Positions 46,077-54,491 of a stretch of 64,000 nt of DNA are shown here, one piece after another. The DNA is from an uncultured Bizionia sp. (GTDB lineage Bacteria; Bacteroidota; Bacteroidia; Flavobacteriales; Flavobacteriaceae). The stretch lies in contig CANMCF010000014.1 of NCBI GenBank assembly GCA_947496215.1, positions 1 through 64,000 of the forward strand, in the 5' to 3' direction. The position numbers were made by a program, and so were the translations under genes. Position 1 is the first letter of the stretch; every line of letters starts with the position of its first letter. Below the pieces are notes generated by a model that was not told the DNA's origin, did no database searches, and saw only the letters and a list, made by a program, of their open reading frames with translations.

Positions 46077-46164
46077 CAGAGAGGAAGGGATTCGAACCCT
46101 CGATACGCTATAAACGTATACACGCTTTCCAAGCGTGCGCCTTAAGCCACTCGGCCACCTCTCT
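46077..46164 (-). tRNA. tRNA-Ser (GGA)
   Basis: An 88-base cloverleaf on the minus strand. Acceptor AGAGAGG pairs fully with CCTCTCT and is followed by discriminator G. The D-arm GGCCGAGTGGCTTAAGGC, the anticodon stem-loop ACGCTTGGAAAGCGT (anticodon GGA), a long variable arm (TATACGT...ACGTATA-like) and the T-loop GGTTCGAATCC are all present. The long variable arm and the anticodon identify serine. The CCA end is not encoded. Confidence 0.95.
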
Positions 46165-46245
46165 ATACTTTTCCAAAACAATGTTGTTTTTAGAGCTCCA
46201 AATAAAGAGAAAAAAGTTCAATTGCTGAAATTTTATGAGCAAATT

Positions 46246-47277
46246 TTATGCCATCTCCCCTCTTAAAGACGTTTCATAGATGGTTTTGAACAAGTTAGCG
46301 GAAATATTTTGCCCCAACAAGTACATTAATTTGCTGATTGCAGCCTCCGTTGTGATGTCTTTTCCTGAAATCACACCTATTCTTTTCAGCTTTTCACTGG
46401 TTTCATACTGCCCCATTATCACACTTCCGCCAGAACACTGGGTTACATTTACGATATGTATACCTTTGGAAATTGTATTTTTCAACAAGGAAACAAACCA
46501 ATTTTCGGTTGTACAATTACCTGCTCCATAGGTTTCCATGACCACACCTTTTAGGTTGGGTGTGTTGAATATGTTGGTCAACAATGCTTCAGATATGCCT
46601 GGAAAAAGTTTTACTATGGCTATGTTGGAGTCCAATTCCTTATGAACCAACAACGATTTTCTAGGATCTGATTTGAACAGATATTCCTTGTTTACTTTCA
46701 AATGCACCCCGGATTCAGCCAAATCAGGATAGTTCAAGGAAGCGAATGCTTCAAAGTGTTCCGCATTTATCTTTGTCGTACGATTGGCCCTATAAAGCTT
46801 GTACTCGAAATAAAGGCAAACCTCTTTAATGACAGGTTTGTTGTAATGCTGCAAAGATGCCACTTGAATTGAGGTTATCAAATTCTCCTTCGCATCCGTT
46901 CTTAAGTCCCCTATCGGTAATTGCGATCCTGTAAATACGACTGGTTTTGCCAAATGCTCCAACATGAAACTTAGGATCGATGCCGTATAACTCATCGTAT
47001 CGCTTCCATGCAAGATTACAAACCCATCGAAAGCATCATACCTATCTTCTATGATCTCTGCGATTTCAACCCAATATTTAGGTGCCATGTTGCTGGAGTC
47101 TATGGGCTCTTCAAAGGAGATGGTTTCAATGTTGCAATCCAATAGCTTCAATTCGGGAATGCGAACAAGCAAGTTGTCGAAATCGAAAGCTCGCAATGCC
47201 CCCGTTTCCGCATCTTTTATCATACCTATTGTTCCTCCTGTATATATAAGGAGTATGTTTGGGATACTCTTTGTCAT
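46246..47277 (-). CDS. ansA: Type I L-asparaginase
   Basis: A 343-residue protein starting at the minus-strand ATG at 47277 (MTKSIPNILLIYTGGTIGMI); a 10-codon upstream extension is unlikely. Motifs: YTGGTIGM with the nucleophilic Thr, HGSDTMSYTASILSFMLEHL with the second Thr/Asp pair, FTGSQLPIGDLRTDAKENLI and VVMETYGAGN. There is no signal peptide, which points to the cytosolic type I enzyme rather than the periplasmic type II. It hydrolyses asparagine to aspartate and ammonia. tatD lies 70 bases upstream in the same direction. Confidence 0.93.
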   Translation of the reverse strand: MTKSIPNILLIYTGGTIGMIKDAETGALRAFDFDNLLVRIPELKLLDCNIETISFEEPIDSSNMAPKYWVEIAEIIEDRYDAFDGFVILHGSDTMSYTASILSFMLEHLAKPVVFTGSQLPIGDLRTDAKENLITSIQVASLQHYNKPVIKEVCLYFEYKLYRANRTTKINAEHFEAFASLNYPDLAESGVHLKVNKEYLFKSDPRKSLLVHKELDSNIAIVKLFPGISEALLTNIFNTPNLKGVVMETYGAGNCTTENWFVSLLKNTISKGIHIVNVTQCSGGSVIMGQYETSEKLKRIGVISGKDITTEAAISKLMYLLGQNISANLFKTIYETSLRGEMA

Positions 47278-47347
47278 ATTAAACTCTATTATTGAATGAA
47301 AGATCAACCTATGATTGAAAGATCTGACATTATTTTATACTTATCAA

Positions 47348-48115
47348 TTAAACTCCAAAAACGGCTTTTGAATTTGTAGTCGTAATTTCGGCAATTTTTT
47401 CTTCCGACAGCGAATAGATTCCAGATAGCTTCTCCAACACTTTGACGATATACGCGCTTTCATTTCTTTTGCCCCTAAAAGGCTTTGGTGCCAAATACGG
47501 TGAATCGGTCTCCAAGACGATGTGTTTCAAGTCTATTGCATTCAAAAACTGGTCTATCTTGCCATTCTTGAAGGTCACCACCCCTCCTATTCCCAATTTC
47601 ATATTGTAAGATAACGCAAGGTGAGCGTGTTCTATCGTTCCAGTGAAGCAATGGAAGATTCCAAACAAGTCTTCACTTTTCTCTTCTTCAAGAATCTCAA
47701 AGATTTCATCGAAAGCCTCCCTACAGTGTATCACTATTGGCAACTTATGTCTTTTCGCCAGTCTGATTTGATGCCTAAAGGCGTCTTGTTGAATCTTCAA
47801 AGTCGTTTTATCCCAATATAGGTCTATGCCTATTTCTCCAACGGCATAAAACTTGTGCTTTTCCAACATCTCCTCGACATGCCTTAATTCCTCTGCATGA
47901 TTCTCTTTTACGTGAGTGGGATGCAGGCCCATCATTAAAAATACGTTTTCCGGATATTTGGATTCCAATGACAACATGGATTCCGTGTATGTGGAATCTA
48001 TAGCCGGCACGAACAACCTTGAGACTCCTGCATCGATTGTTCGTTGCATCATCTCTTGCCTATCTTCATTGAATGCCTCACTATATAGATGGGTATGTGT
48101 ATCTGTAATTATCAT
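47348..48115 (-). CDS. tatD: TatD-family metal-dependent DNase
   Basis: A 255-residue TIM-barrel hydrolase. Metal ligands: DTHTHLYS at the N-terminus, GEIGIDLYWDKTT, PIVIHCREAFDE, FHCFTGTIEHA and LETDSPYLAPKPFRGKRNE. This order is characteristic of TatD/YcfH-type 3'-5' exonucleases or D-aminoacyl-tRNA-related hydrolases. Cytosolic. It is followed by ansA on the same strand. Confidence 0.92.
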   Translation of the reverse strand: MIITDTHTHLYSEAFNEDRQEMMQRTIDAGVSRLFVPAIDSTYTESMLSLESKYPENVFLMMGLHPTHVKENHAEELRHVEEMLEKHKFYAVGEIGIDLYWDKTTLKIQQDAFRHQIRLAKRHKLPIVIHCREAFDEIFEILEEEKSEDLFGIFHCFTGTIEHAHLALSYNMKLGIGGVVTFKNGKIDQFLNAIDLKHIVLETDSPYLAPKPFRGKRNESAYIVKVLEKLSGIYSLSEEKIAEITTTNSKAVFGV

Positions 48116-48188
48116 TTTGTAAAAATATAAAAGTCATCGTTAATTCATGACTTTTATATTTCTATTTTATACCCTTTTGTTTTTAAGG

Positions 48189-48929
48189 TTATTGCAACTT
48201 CTTCAACAACTTCTGTACACGCTTGTAATCTTCGGCTTCTTTGGGGATGGTCTTTAGGATCTTGATGCATTCCTCAAGTTCTTTCTGTTTTAGTTTACTC
48301 AAGGCCCAATACCATTTCGCCTTGTTCGCATATGCTGAATTTGTTTCAGACAAACCCCATAACAATTCGTCCGCCTCCCCAAATTGACCAATTTCTATCA
48401 AAGCAATGGACTTGTATAGTTCCACTTCCAGGTTTGATCGATCATCACTCAATATTTCATTGAACAGCGTTTCCGCCTCTATGAAGTTTTTGGAATTGAA
48501 AGCCTTTTCGGCTTCCTTCGACAAGGAATCATTTGCCCCTCTAACCGTCAAGCTTATGACTTTATGATCATCATAGTCTCCATAGGCAGGATCAGAAAAC
48601 TGATTGAAGATGAAAACCCCTAGAAGTATGACAATACTTGCTGCCATGGCAAATTGCCCATATCCGAAAAACCTGTTCTTTTGTCGTTTTTCCGTTCCTT
48701 CTTCCATTCCATCGAAATGAGCATTCGAGATATTTTCCAAGTTATCCATGAACGCATTCGTTTCCGGCTCGAACCTATTCTCCAAAAAACTCGAAAGCTC
48801 CTTGAATGTGTCAAAGTTCTTTTTGAATGTCGAATCACTTTTCAATCTATTTTCAAAAACCAATCGTTCTTCTTTGGAAAGCGTTCCAGTGATATAGTCA
48901 TCGAATAATATGTAATCTTGATCTTCCAT
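48189..48929 (-). CDS. Membrane-anchored anti-sigma-like protein with TPR domain
   Basis: A 246-residue protein. Residues 1-60 look like a zinc-less anti-sigma domain (DDYITGTLSKEERLVFENRL, DSTFKKNFDTFKELSSFLEN). One membrane helix follows (FAMAASIVILLGVFIFNQF, about residues 92-110), then a periplasmic TPR-like domain (EKAFNSKNFIEAETLFNEIL, SIALIEIGQFGEADELLWGL, YWALSKLKQKELEECIKIL). It begins 5 bases after the ECF sigma gene, so it probably holds that sigma factor at the membrane and releases it when the TPR domain meets a signal. Confidence 0.75.
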   Translation of the reverse strand: MEDQDYILFDDYITGTLSKEERLVFENRLKSDSTFKKNFDTFKELSSFLENRFEPETNAFMDNLENISNAHFDGMEEGTEKRQKNRFFGYGQFAMAASIVILLGVFIFNQFSDPAYGDYDDHKVISLTVRGANDSLSKEAEKAFNSKNFIEAETLFNEILSDDRSNLEVELYKSIALIEIGQFGEADELLWGLSETNSAYANKAKWYWALSKLKQKELEECIKILKTIPKEAEDYKRVQKLLKKLQ

Positions 48930-48934
48930 GGCAA

Positions 48935-49513
48935 TTAATAATTAAGTCGGTTAAATTTTGGAGACTCTTGTACCAGCTTTGTCAATTTACCTATGCATAA
49001 AGACTTCTTTTTACGAGCATAGGCATAGGTTATGCCCAAACTTGCCGCAACTTCTTCCATAGACTTTATTTTGAAAGTTGCCTTTATCAAATCTTTACAC
49101 GCAGTTCCCAACTTTTGAAACATCTCATTGAACAACTCTTGTTTTTCTGTAAACAATGCCGTTTCAAATGCCAGTTCTTGAGTGTCATCATCTTCAGATA
49201 AAACAACTTCGTTTATTGTTACCTCCTTATTGTTCTTTTTTAACGTATTCAACCATTTTCGCTTGCATAGCAAGAAAAAATAAGCATCGAATGGACATGT
49301 GAGCTGTAACCCTTTTTCCTTTGCTTGATTGTAAATCGTGACCAACGTGTCCTGAATGACATCTTTGGCCTCATCGACATTTCCACTATTCAATTTGATG
49401 TAGTTTATCACTTTGGGCACGAACTTATCATAAATGGCTTGTATTACAAAGGAATTGTTTTTAAGTAAACCGTCTATGTATTTTTGGTCATCGTGTATTT
49501 TCTTCTCATTCAT
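48935..49513 (-). CDS. ECF-type RNA polymerase sigma factor
   Basis: A 192-residue sigma-70 family protein. Region 2 covers VIQAIYDKFVPKVINYIKLN, EAKDVIQDTLVTIYNQA and the -10-binding DAYFFLLCKRKWLNTLKK. Region 4 has KDLIKATFKIKSMEEVAASL, GITYAYARKKKSLCIGKLTK. It is co-transcribed with the anti-sigma-like gene downstream and divergent from the unknown secreted-protein gene at 49665. The divergent lipoprotein/CHAT block may be in its regulon, but no -35/-10 of ECF type could be confirmed. Confidence 0.85.
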   Translation of the reverse strand: MNEKKIHDDQKYIDGLLKNNSFVIQAIYDKFVPKVINYIKLNSGNVDEAKDVIQDTLVTIYNQAKEKGLQLTCPFDAYFFLLCKRKWLNTLKKNNKEVTINEVVLSEDDDTQELAFETALFTEKQELFNEMFQKLGTACKDLIKATFKIKSMEEVAASLGITYAYARKKKSLCIGKLTKLVQESPKFNRLNY

Positions 49514-49664
49514 TAGCCCAGCTTTCTTGGTTGATTACCAACGAATTTAAAAAAACTTTACAACAAAAGGGTAACAATATCCCAATGGTTTTGATATAAG
49601 GTCGTAAAAGCCATAATGGCAAAAACATCAAAACTATTAATCAAACTATAAAGATTTAGAAATT

Positions 49665-50159
49665 ATGAAAAATGCAAAACAATTTCACGATCGATTAAAC
49701 AATTTTAATGACGTGGGGAGAAAATCAATTTTAATTATCGCAACCTTGGTCTTGGGAATGTTAAACACCAATGCCTCAAATTTAAAGGCAAAAACAAACC
49801 CAACATTGGTCTGCATGGAAGTTACCAAAGATGAAATCGTAGAAGTCTATGACTGGTCCGTAACAACAACCAATGGTTCTTTTTCGGGAACAGCCTTGAC
49901 ATTGTTCGATGCCAAACGATCATCCAACTTGGTAGCACAAGGTGAAATGGTCTTGGAACGAAAAATAACGAATTACTTCGTATTGAAAAGTGAGATGTCA
50001 TCAAAAAAGAATAGAATCTACTTTTGGAAAGTACAGAGTGAAAAAGGTTATGCAAAAGGGTTTTCCTCAAATGAATCTTCGGCAAAGAACATGATCAACT
50101 TCGTAGCCAAGGGAGACATCATCTCCTATAGAATAATCGCAAGTGGTGATTTAAAATAA
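49665..50159 (+). CDS. Exported hypothetical protein
   Basis: A 164-residue protein with an internal start of export signal (SILIIATLVLGMLNTNAS after a 19-residue basic stretch MKNAKQFHDRLNNFNDVGRK, an unusually long n-region). The mature part is a beta-rich domain with YDWSVTTTNGSFSGTALTLF and AKGFSSNESSAKNMINFVA. No family recognised. It is the first gene after the sigma factor in the opposite direction and is followed by a stable hairpin and two ZU5-like lipoproteins. Confidence 0.65.
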   Translation: MKNAKQFHDRLNNFNDVGRKSILIIATLVLGMLNTNASNLKAKTNPTLVCMEVTKDEIVEVYDWSVTTTNGSFSGTALTLFDAKRSSNLVAQGEMVLERKITNYFVLKSEMSSKKNRIYFWKVQSEKGYAKGFSSNESSAKNMINFVAKGDIISYRIIASGDLK

Positions 50160-50172
50160 AAACTATTCAAAA

Positions 50173-50196
50173 CAGGGTAACAAAAAAGTTGCCCTG
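50173..50196 (+). promoter_or_regulatory. Intergenic hairpin without T-run (1)
   Basis: Stem CAGGGTAAC / GTTGCCCTG (one G-T pair), 6-base A loop, 13 bases after the upstream stop. No U-tract follows, so it is more likely an mRNA-stability or processing element than a terminator. A similar GGGTAACAAAA hairpin follows the next gene. Confidence 0.5.
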
Positions 50197-50232
50197 CCCA
50201 TATAAAAGTAAAAATCATTAAACTTTAAAATC

Positions 50233-51255
50233 ATGAAAAATTCGAAAAACATCAACAAACACCCAAACTATATGAACGACGTAAGCAAAGCCTTGAAAAC
50301 AATATTCGGAACTTTATTGTTAACCTTCTTTCTATTTAGTTGTGAAACCAATGATGATAATGATGTAGATACTGACATAGAAGTATTGGATTACACAACC
50401 ATTCAAGGTTTTTTTGAAGCCAATGGTGTGCAAGATCAAATTTTTACAATCGATGCCTCTGTTGGAGGAAGCATAACTGGTGAAAATGGCACAATTGTGA
50501 CTTTCCCAGCAAATACATTGGTAGACGAAAGCAATACCCTCATAACAGGTAACGTGGATGTGGCAATAAAAGAGATATTTAAACCTAGTCAAATGATTTT
50601 ATCCAACAAGCCTACCAACGCCATTGGTTTTTCAAGTGAAAACACCTTTTTGTTGTCTGAAGGTGAAACCGAAGTCATTGTATCTCAAAATGGAACTGAA
50701 GTACAATTGGCTCCAGGAATGAATTATCAGGTTTCCGTACCATCCGCAGGTGGAATGGACAACGAAATGCTTCCTTTTTCAGGAACAGCATCAGACGACG
50801 AAGGTATCATATGGAATGCTCTGTCGGATGTTGGTGCAGGAAGTGGGAATGGAATGAGTTTTGTTGCCGCACCTGCTTCGTACATCTATGATGTCTTTGA
50901 CACTGGATGGTCCAACTGTGATAAATTTTACAATTACCCAGGAACCAAAACAACAAACTACATAGACTTGACAGGAAGTCCCAATATTTCAGAGACAACA
51001 GTATTCTTGGTATTTGAAGAAAACAACCTGCCTGCCGTGGTGAAATTCTCGACAATCTATGCCAACGGACTTCAAAGCTACGTTGACATGCTTCCTGAGG
51101 GTTTAAATGTCACCTATATAGCAATTACAATAGAAGACAACCAGCAATATCTGGCTATGGATGAAGTAACCATACAAGATGAAGAAGAATTGACATTAAG
51201 CTTTGAAGCCAAGTCAACACAAGAAATACTTGATGCCTTGACCCTTTTAGATTAA
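50233..51255 (+). CDS. Surface lipoprotein with ZU5-like domain, paralog 1
   Basis: A 340-residue lipoprotein. After an unusually long N-terminal region (about 30 residues) the signal TIFGTLLLTFFLFSC gives the lipid cysteine, followed by ETNDDNDVD, an acidic tag typical of export to the cell surface. A ZU5-like strand set follows: SVGGSITGENGTIVTFPANT, TGNVDVAIKEIF, MILSNKPTNAIGF. The C-terminal half (WSNCDKFYNYPGTKTTNYID) matches paralog 2 (WSNIDRFYSDPRPKTQIQVQ). Function unknown; binding or adhesion is plausible. Confidence 0.75.
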   Translation: MKNSKNINKHPNYMNDVSKALKTIFGTLLLTFFLFSCETNDDNDVDTDIEVLDYTTIQGFFEANGVQDQIFTIDASVGGSITGENGTIVTFPANTLVDESNTLITGNVDVAIKEIFKPSQMILSNKPTNAIGFSSENTFLLSEGETEVIVSQNGTEVQLAPGMNYQVSVPSAGGMDNEMLPFSGTASDDEGIIWNALSDVGAGSGNGMSFVAAPASYIYDVFDTGWSNCDKFYNYPGTKTTNYIDLTGSPNISETTVFLVFEENNLPAVVKFSTIYANGLQSYVDMLPEGLNVTYIAITIEDNQQYLAMDEVTIQDEEELTLSFEAKSTQEILDALTLLD

Positions 51256-51265
51256 AAAAACACCC

Positions 51266-51295
51266 AAACGGGGTAACAAAACAACTACCCCGTTT
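51266..51295 (+). promoter_or_regulatory. Intergenic hairpin without long T-run (2)
   Basis: Perfect 10-base stem AAACGGGGTA / TACCCCGTTT with a 10-base loop ACAAAACAAC, 11 bases after the upstream stop and 35 bases before the next start. It has the same position and GGGTAACAAAA core as the hairpin at 50173, although the stem bases differ. Confidence 0.5.
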
Positions 51296-51329
51296 ATATA
51301 AAGGTGTAAAACAATAAAAATTCAATATC

Positions 51330-52307
51330 ATGAAAAATTTAAAACAACTATTCGGAACATTATTATTGACATTAACAGTATTCACGAGTTGTGAAACTTC
51401 AGATGACAACGACGTCATCACTGCCGTCGAAGCGCCATCTGCCCAAGAATTTGCAAGTATCAGAGAGCAAGCCTTGGAAAACCATACACAATCCTTTCAA
51501 TTTGATGGAGAGGATGGAAACATTACATTAACCTCGGCAAATGGAGTACAAATCAATTTAAACACCAACTGTTTGACCTTAAATGGCAATGCGGTAACGG
51601 GAACGGTAGACTTGGAATATGTAGAGCTTTTCAACAAAGGAAGCATGTTGACCACAAACAAACCTACACTTGGTTCTCTACCAAACGGAGATAAGTCCTT
51701 ATTGATCTCTGGTGGTGAATTCTTTTTGGAAGCCACACAAGATGGTGTAGCACTAGACACCAATTGTGGATTGCAACTAACTGTACCCACAGGTTTAACC
51801 GGTGGGCCAGATGCAGCAATGTCATTATGGGAAGGCAACATCGACGCAGATGATACATTGACATGGGATGAAGTGGATGATGCAACCGGTCAAGGAGGAG
51901 TTTTCGTGGAAGGCTCCATATACTATAGCATTTTAGATGGATTCGGATGGAGCAACATCGATCGTTTCTATAGCGACCCAAGACCCAAGACTCAAATACA
52001 AGTACAGGCTCCTGTTGGTTATAACTATACGAATAGCGCTGTCTATCTTTCCTATGATGGTGAAGATCTTGGTTTGGCCCAACTAGACACATACGACGGG
52101 GACTTGAATTTGTTCAGCGAACATTATGGCCAAATCCCGATTGGTTTGGAATGTCATATCATATTCGTCACGGTGGAAGATGGCAACTGGAAATACGCAG
52201 TAAAATCCGTAACCATAGCAGCAGACGACATCATAACATTCACATTGTCAGAAACTACAGATGGAACTGAAGCTGGCTTAACTGCTTTAATCAATGCCCT
52301 ACCATAA
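51330..52307 (+). CDS. Surface lipoprotein with ZU5-like domain, paralog 2
   Basis: A 325-residue lipoprotein, paralog of the previous gene. The signal QLFGTLLLTLTVFTSC has its lipid cysteine at residue 20; ETSDDNDV follows. Common segments: GNITLTSANGVQINLNTNCL, TGTVDLEYVELFNKGSMLTT, NKPTLGSLPNGDKSLLISGG, YSILDGFGWSNIDRFYSDP and a final TDGTEAGLTALINALP tail. The pair probably arose by tandem duplication together with its hairpin leader. A real terminator follows, which closes the operon. Confidence 0.75.
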   Translation: MKNLKQLFGTLLLTLTVFTSCETSDDNDVITAVEAPSAQEFASIREQALENHTQSFQFDGEDGNITLTSANGVQINLNTNCLTLNGNAVTGTVDLEYVELFNKGSMLTTNKPTLGSLPNGDKSLLISGGEFFLEATQDGVALDTNCGLQLTVPTGLTGGPDAAMSLWEGNIDADDTLTWDEVDDATGQGGVFVEGSIYYSILDGFGWSNIDRFYSDPRPKTQIQVQAPVGYNYTNSAVYLSYDGEDLGLAQLDTYDGDLNLFSEHYGQIPIGLECHIIFVTVEDGNWKYAVKSVTIAADDIITFTLSETTDGTEAGLTALINALP

Positions 52308-52326
52308 TTTAAACCTGCTCCAATTA

Positions 52327-52354
52327 AGCCAGAAACCGAAGTTTCTGGCTTTTT
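52327..52354 (+). terminator. Terminator of the ZU5-like lipoprotein operon
   Basis: Perfect 10-base stem AGCCAGAAAC / GTTTCTGGCT with tetraloop CGAA, then TTTT. Confidence 0.85.
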
Positions 52355-52473
52355 CCATTAAATTCCAAAATGAAATGAAACAATATTGAAGTTATACGAA
52401 ACATGGCTGAAAAGTAAAAATCCCTTATCTATACTTTTTAGTATCTTTATAAATGCTACTAACAACTTTTCTT

Positions 52474-54435
52474 ATGAGGAAATCGCTTTCAACTCTATTT
52501 TCCCTATGCTTGTGTCTTTCTGTACTTTCTCAAGAAGAACAAAAAAAAGACACCACAAGGGCTATCGCAAACATAGAGTACAACAAAACAAACACCACAA
52601 CAGATTTCAAGGCCAAGACACCGCCTCTAAATCAAATAGCCGGTGCCCCAAAAGCATTTTACACCCATTTTTGGGAATTTGGAGATGGAAACTACAGCAA
52701 AGAAGCCGAACCCAATCACAACTATAGGAAAGCTGGTGAATACGAGGTTAGACTTTGGGCCACCAACAACTACGATACTGGAAAGCCTCCGGTATCCAGA
52801 CCAAAAAAAATCAAAATAGAGAACGATGCCACTGCATACGAAGACAAAGCCTCCATGGATGAGGACTTCACTTTGCAACGCAATCGTGAACCAATGCCAG
52901 AAGAAGACATCGTCGTTGTCATAAGTTACAAAAACTCCAAAGATTACAGTACCAACGGTAAACTTCACCTATTCTACAACGAAGTTAAATACAAAGACGA
53001 CAACTTCGAGTTGACAGATACAAGGACCTACCATGCAGAAAGAGATGTAAGCAATTTGGAATCCATCGTGTTTTCCAATCAAATAGACGATGATTTCAAT
53101 TATTACGCTTCCGCGGAAAAACAAATGTTTCAACTAAGGTCGCGCATTCAAGACACCACGGATAGGGAAAATTTGGAATTGACGATGGCTGAAGCCAAAG
53201 CCAGTTATAAAAAATCGAGTATTTTGGAGTTTGACGACATGAAACCAAACGAACAACGAAACGTCTTCTATACCTTCAAGACAACTCCCGAAATGCTCAA
53301 AGATACGAGTGCCATCATTTCCATAAGAGGTGTTTATGTCCCAGACGACACCTTTAAAAACCATAAGGTAAAGAATATGGAAATGGAGATAGTCACCTCA
53401 CACGATCCCAACAAGATGTCCACAAACGGGACGTTTTTAAATTATAGACTCGTTCGCTTCAAACGTCCCAAGTTTAAAATCAAATTTCAAAACAATGGAG
53501 AAGGTCCAGCAAGAACCATTCGATTGGAAACAGATGTTCCCGAAATGTTCGACAAATCCACGATTCGCATAGAGGACATGTATCCCAAATGCGAAATATG
53601 CCCCAAGAAAGAAGTGAGGTACAGCTGTCTGGATACGATGTTCACGAAAAAGCAAGCCATTTTCACCTTTAAAAACATTTACCTACCTGGGAGTGAACAA
53701 AAAAACGTAAAAGACTATGACTCCACTAAAGGTTTCGTAAAATACAGTTTAAAGTTTGCCAAGGACTTTCACAAGAAGAAGACAAAATCCCGAACTGCGA
53801 TCATCTTCGACAAGAACGACCCGATAATCACCAACTACTCGACTACCCGGTTCCTTCCCGGAATCTCAGTGGGTGTAAAAACTGGTTATAATTCATTTGG
53901 CAACTTGGAGGGCTCCAAAAGCTATTTTGTCGGCGCCACCGTTTCCCCCTACAAGTCCTACAGATGGTATTGGCAGGTGGAATTGTTGAACAGCTTTCAT
54001 TCCTACAAAGGAGACAGGACTGTCACCGAAGGCCTTGTGGACAATGCTGCTGGCATATTGGAATATCAACGTAGGACAGTGATGTCCTCGTACAAAAACG
54101 TGGACTGGGAAATCCCCGTTCTCATGCGCTACAACATTAACAACTACATAGGTTTTGGTTCAGGAGTACAAGGTACCATTTCCATAAGTGAAAGCAAGAC
54201 AGAGGACATCAAGATCGAACGTTTCGAGGGACAGACGACGCCTCCTGGCCCAGTCATAGAAACCAGTATGTCTTCCAATGAAAGTTCAAGTACCTTTTCC
54301 AACCTGAGGACAGGTCTTCTCCTAGAGGCAACAGCTGGTTTTGCCAGAATAGGCCCAAGTGTGGGAGCTCGTTATGTCTTCAATTTCAAAGACGACTTCA
54401 ATTATATGCAACTCTATGCCATCTGGAAATTCTAG
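52474..54435 (+). CDS. PKD-domain outer-membrane protein with C-terminal barrel
   Basis: A 653-residue protein from ATG 52474 (MRKSLSTLFSLCLCLSVLSQ signal). ATG 52453 is less likely because a -7-like TATCTTTA lies at 52442-52449. A PKD domain follows the signal (AFYTHFWEFGDGNYSKEAEP, NHNYRKAGEYEVRLWATNNY). The middle has extended beta-rich modules (VRFKRPKFKIKFQNNGEGPA) and a cysteine cluster (KCEICPKKEVRYSC). The C-terminus looks like an outer-membrane barrel (SYRWYWQVELLNSFHSYK, FNYMQLYAIWKF). It sits 56 bases before the CHAT gene and likely belongs to the same unit. Confidence 0.7.
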   Translation: MRKSLSTLFSLCLCLSVLSQEEQKKDTTRAIANIEYNKTNTTTDFKAKTPPLNQIAGAPKAFYTHFWEFGDGNYSKEAEPNHNYRKAGEYEVRLWATNNYDTGKPPVSRPKKIKIENDATAYEDKASMDEDFTLQRNREPMPEEDIVVVISYKNSKDYSTNGKLHLFYNEVKYKDDNFELTDTRTYHAERDVSNLESIVFSNQIDDDFNYYASAEKQMFQLRSRIQDTTDRENLELTMAEAKASYKKSSILEFDDMKPNEQRNVFYTFKTTPEMLKDTSAIISIRGVYVPDDTFKNHKVKNMEMEIVTSHDPNKMSTNGTFLNYRLVRFKRPKFKIKFQNNGEGPARTIRLETDVPEMFDKSTIRIEDMYPKCEICPKKEVRYSCLDTMFTKKQAIFTFKNIYLPGSEQKNVKDYDSTKGFVKYSLKFAKDFHKKKTKSRTAIIFDKNDPIITNYSTTRFLPGISVGVKTGYNSFGNLEGSKSYFVGATVSPYKSYRWYWQVELLNSFHSYKGDRTVTEGLVDNAAGILEYQRRTVMSSYKNVDWEIPVLMRYNINNYIGFGSGVQGTISISESKTEDIKIERFEGQTTPPGPVIETSMSSNESSSTFSNLRTGLLLEATAGFARIGPSVGARYVFNFKDDFNYMQLYAIWKF

Positions 54436-54491
54436 ACCTTGTATTTTTACAACAAACACATCTATGAAAACCTAAAACTGCCACAATTGCC

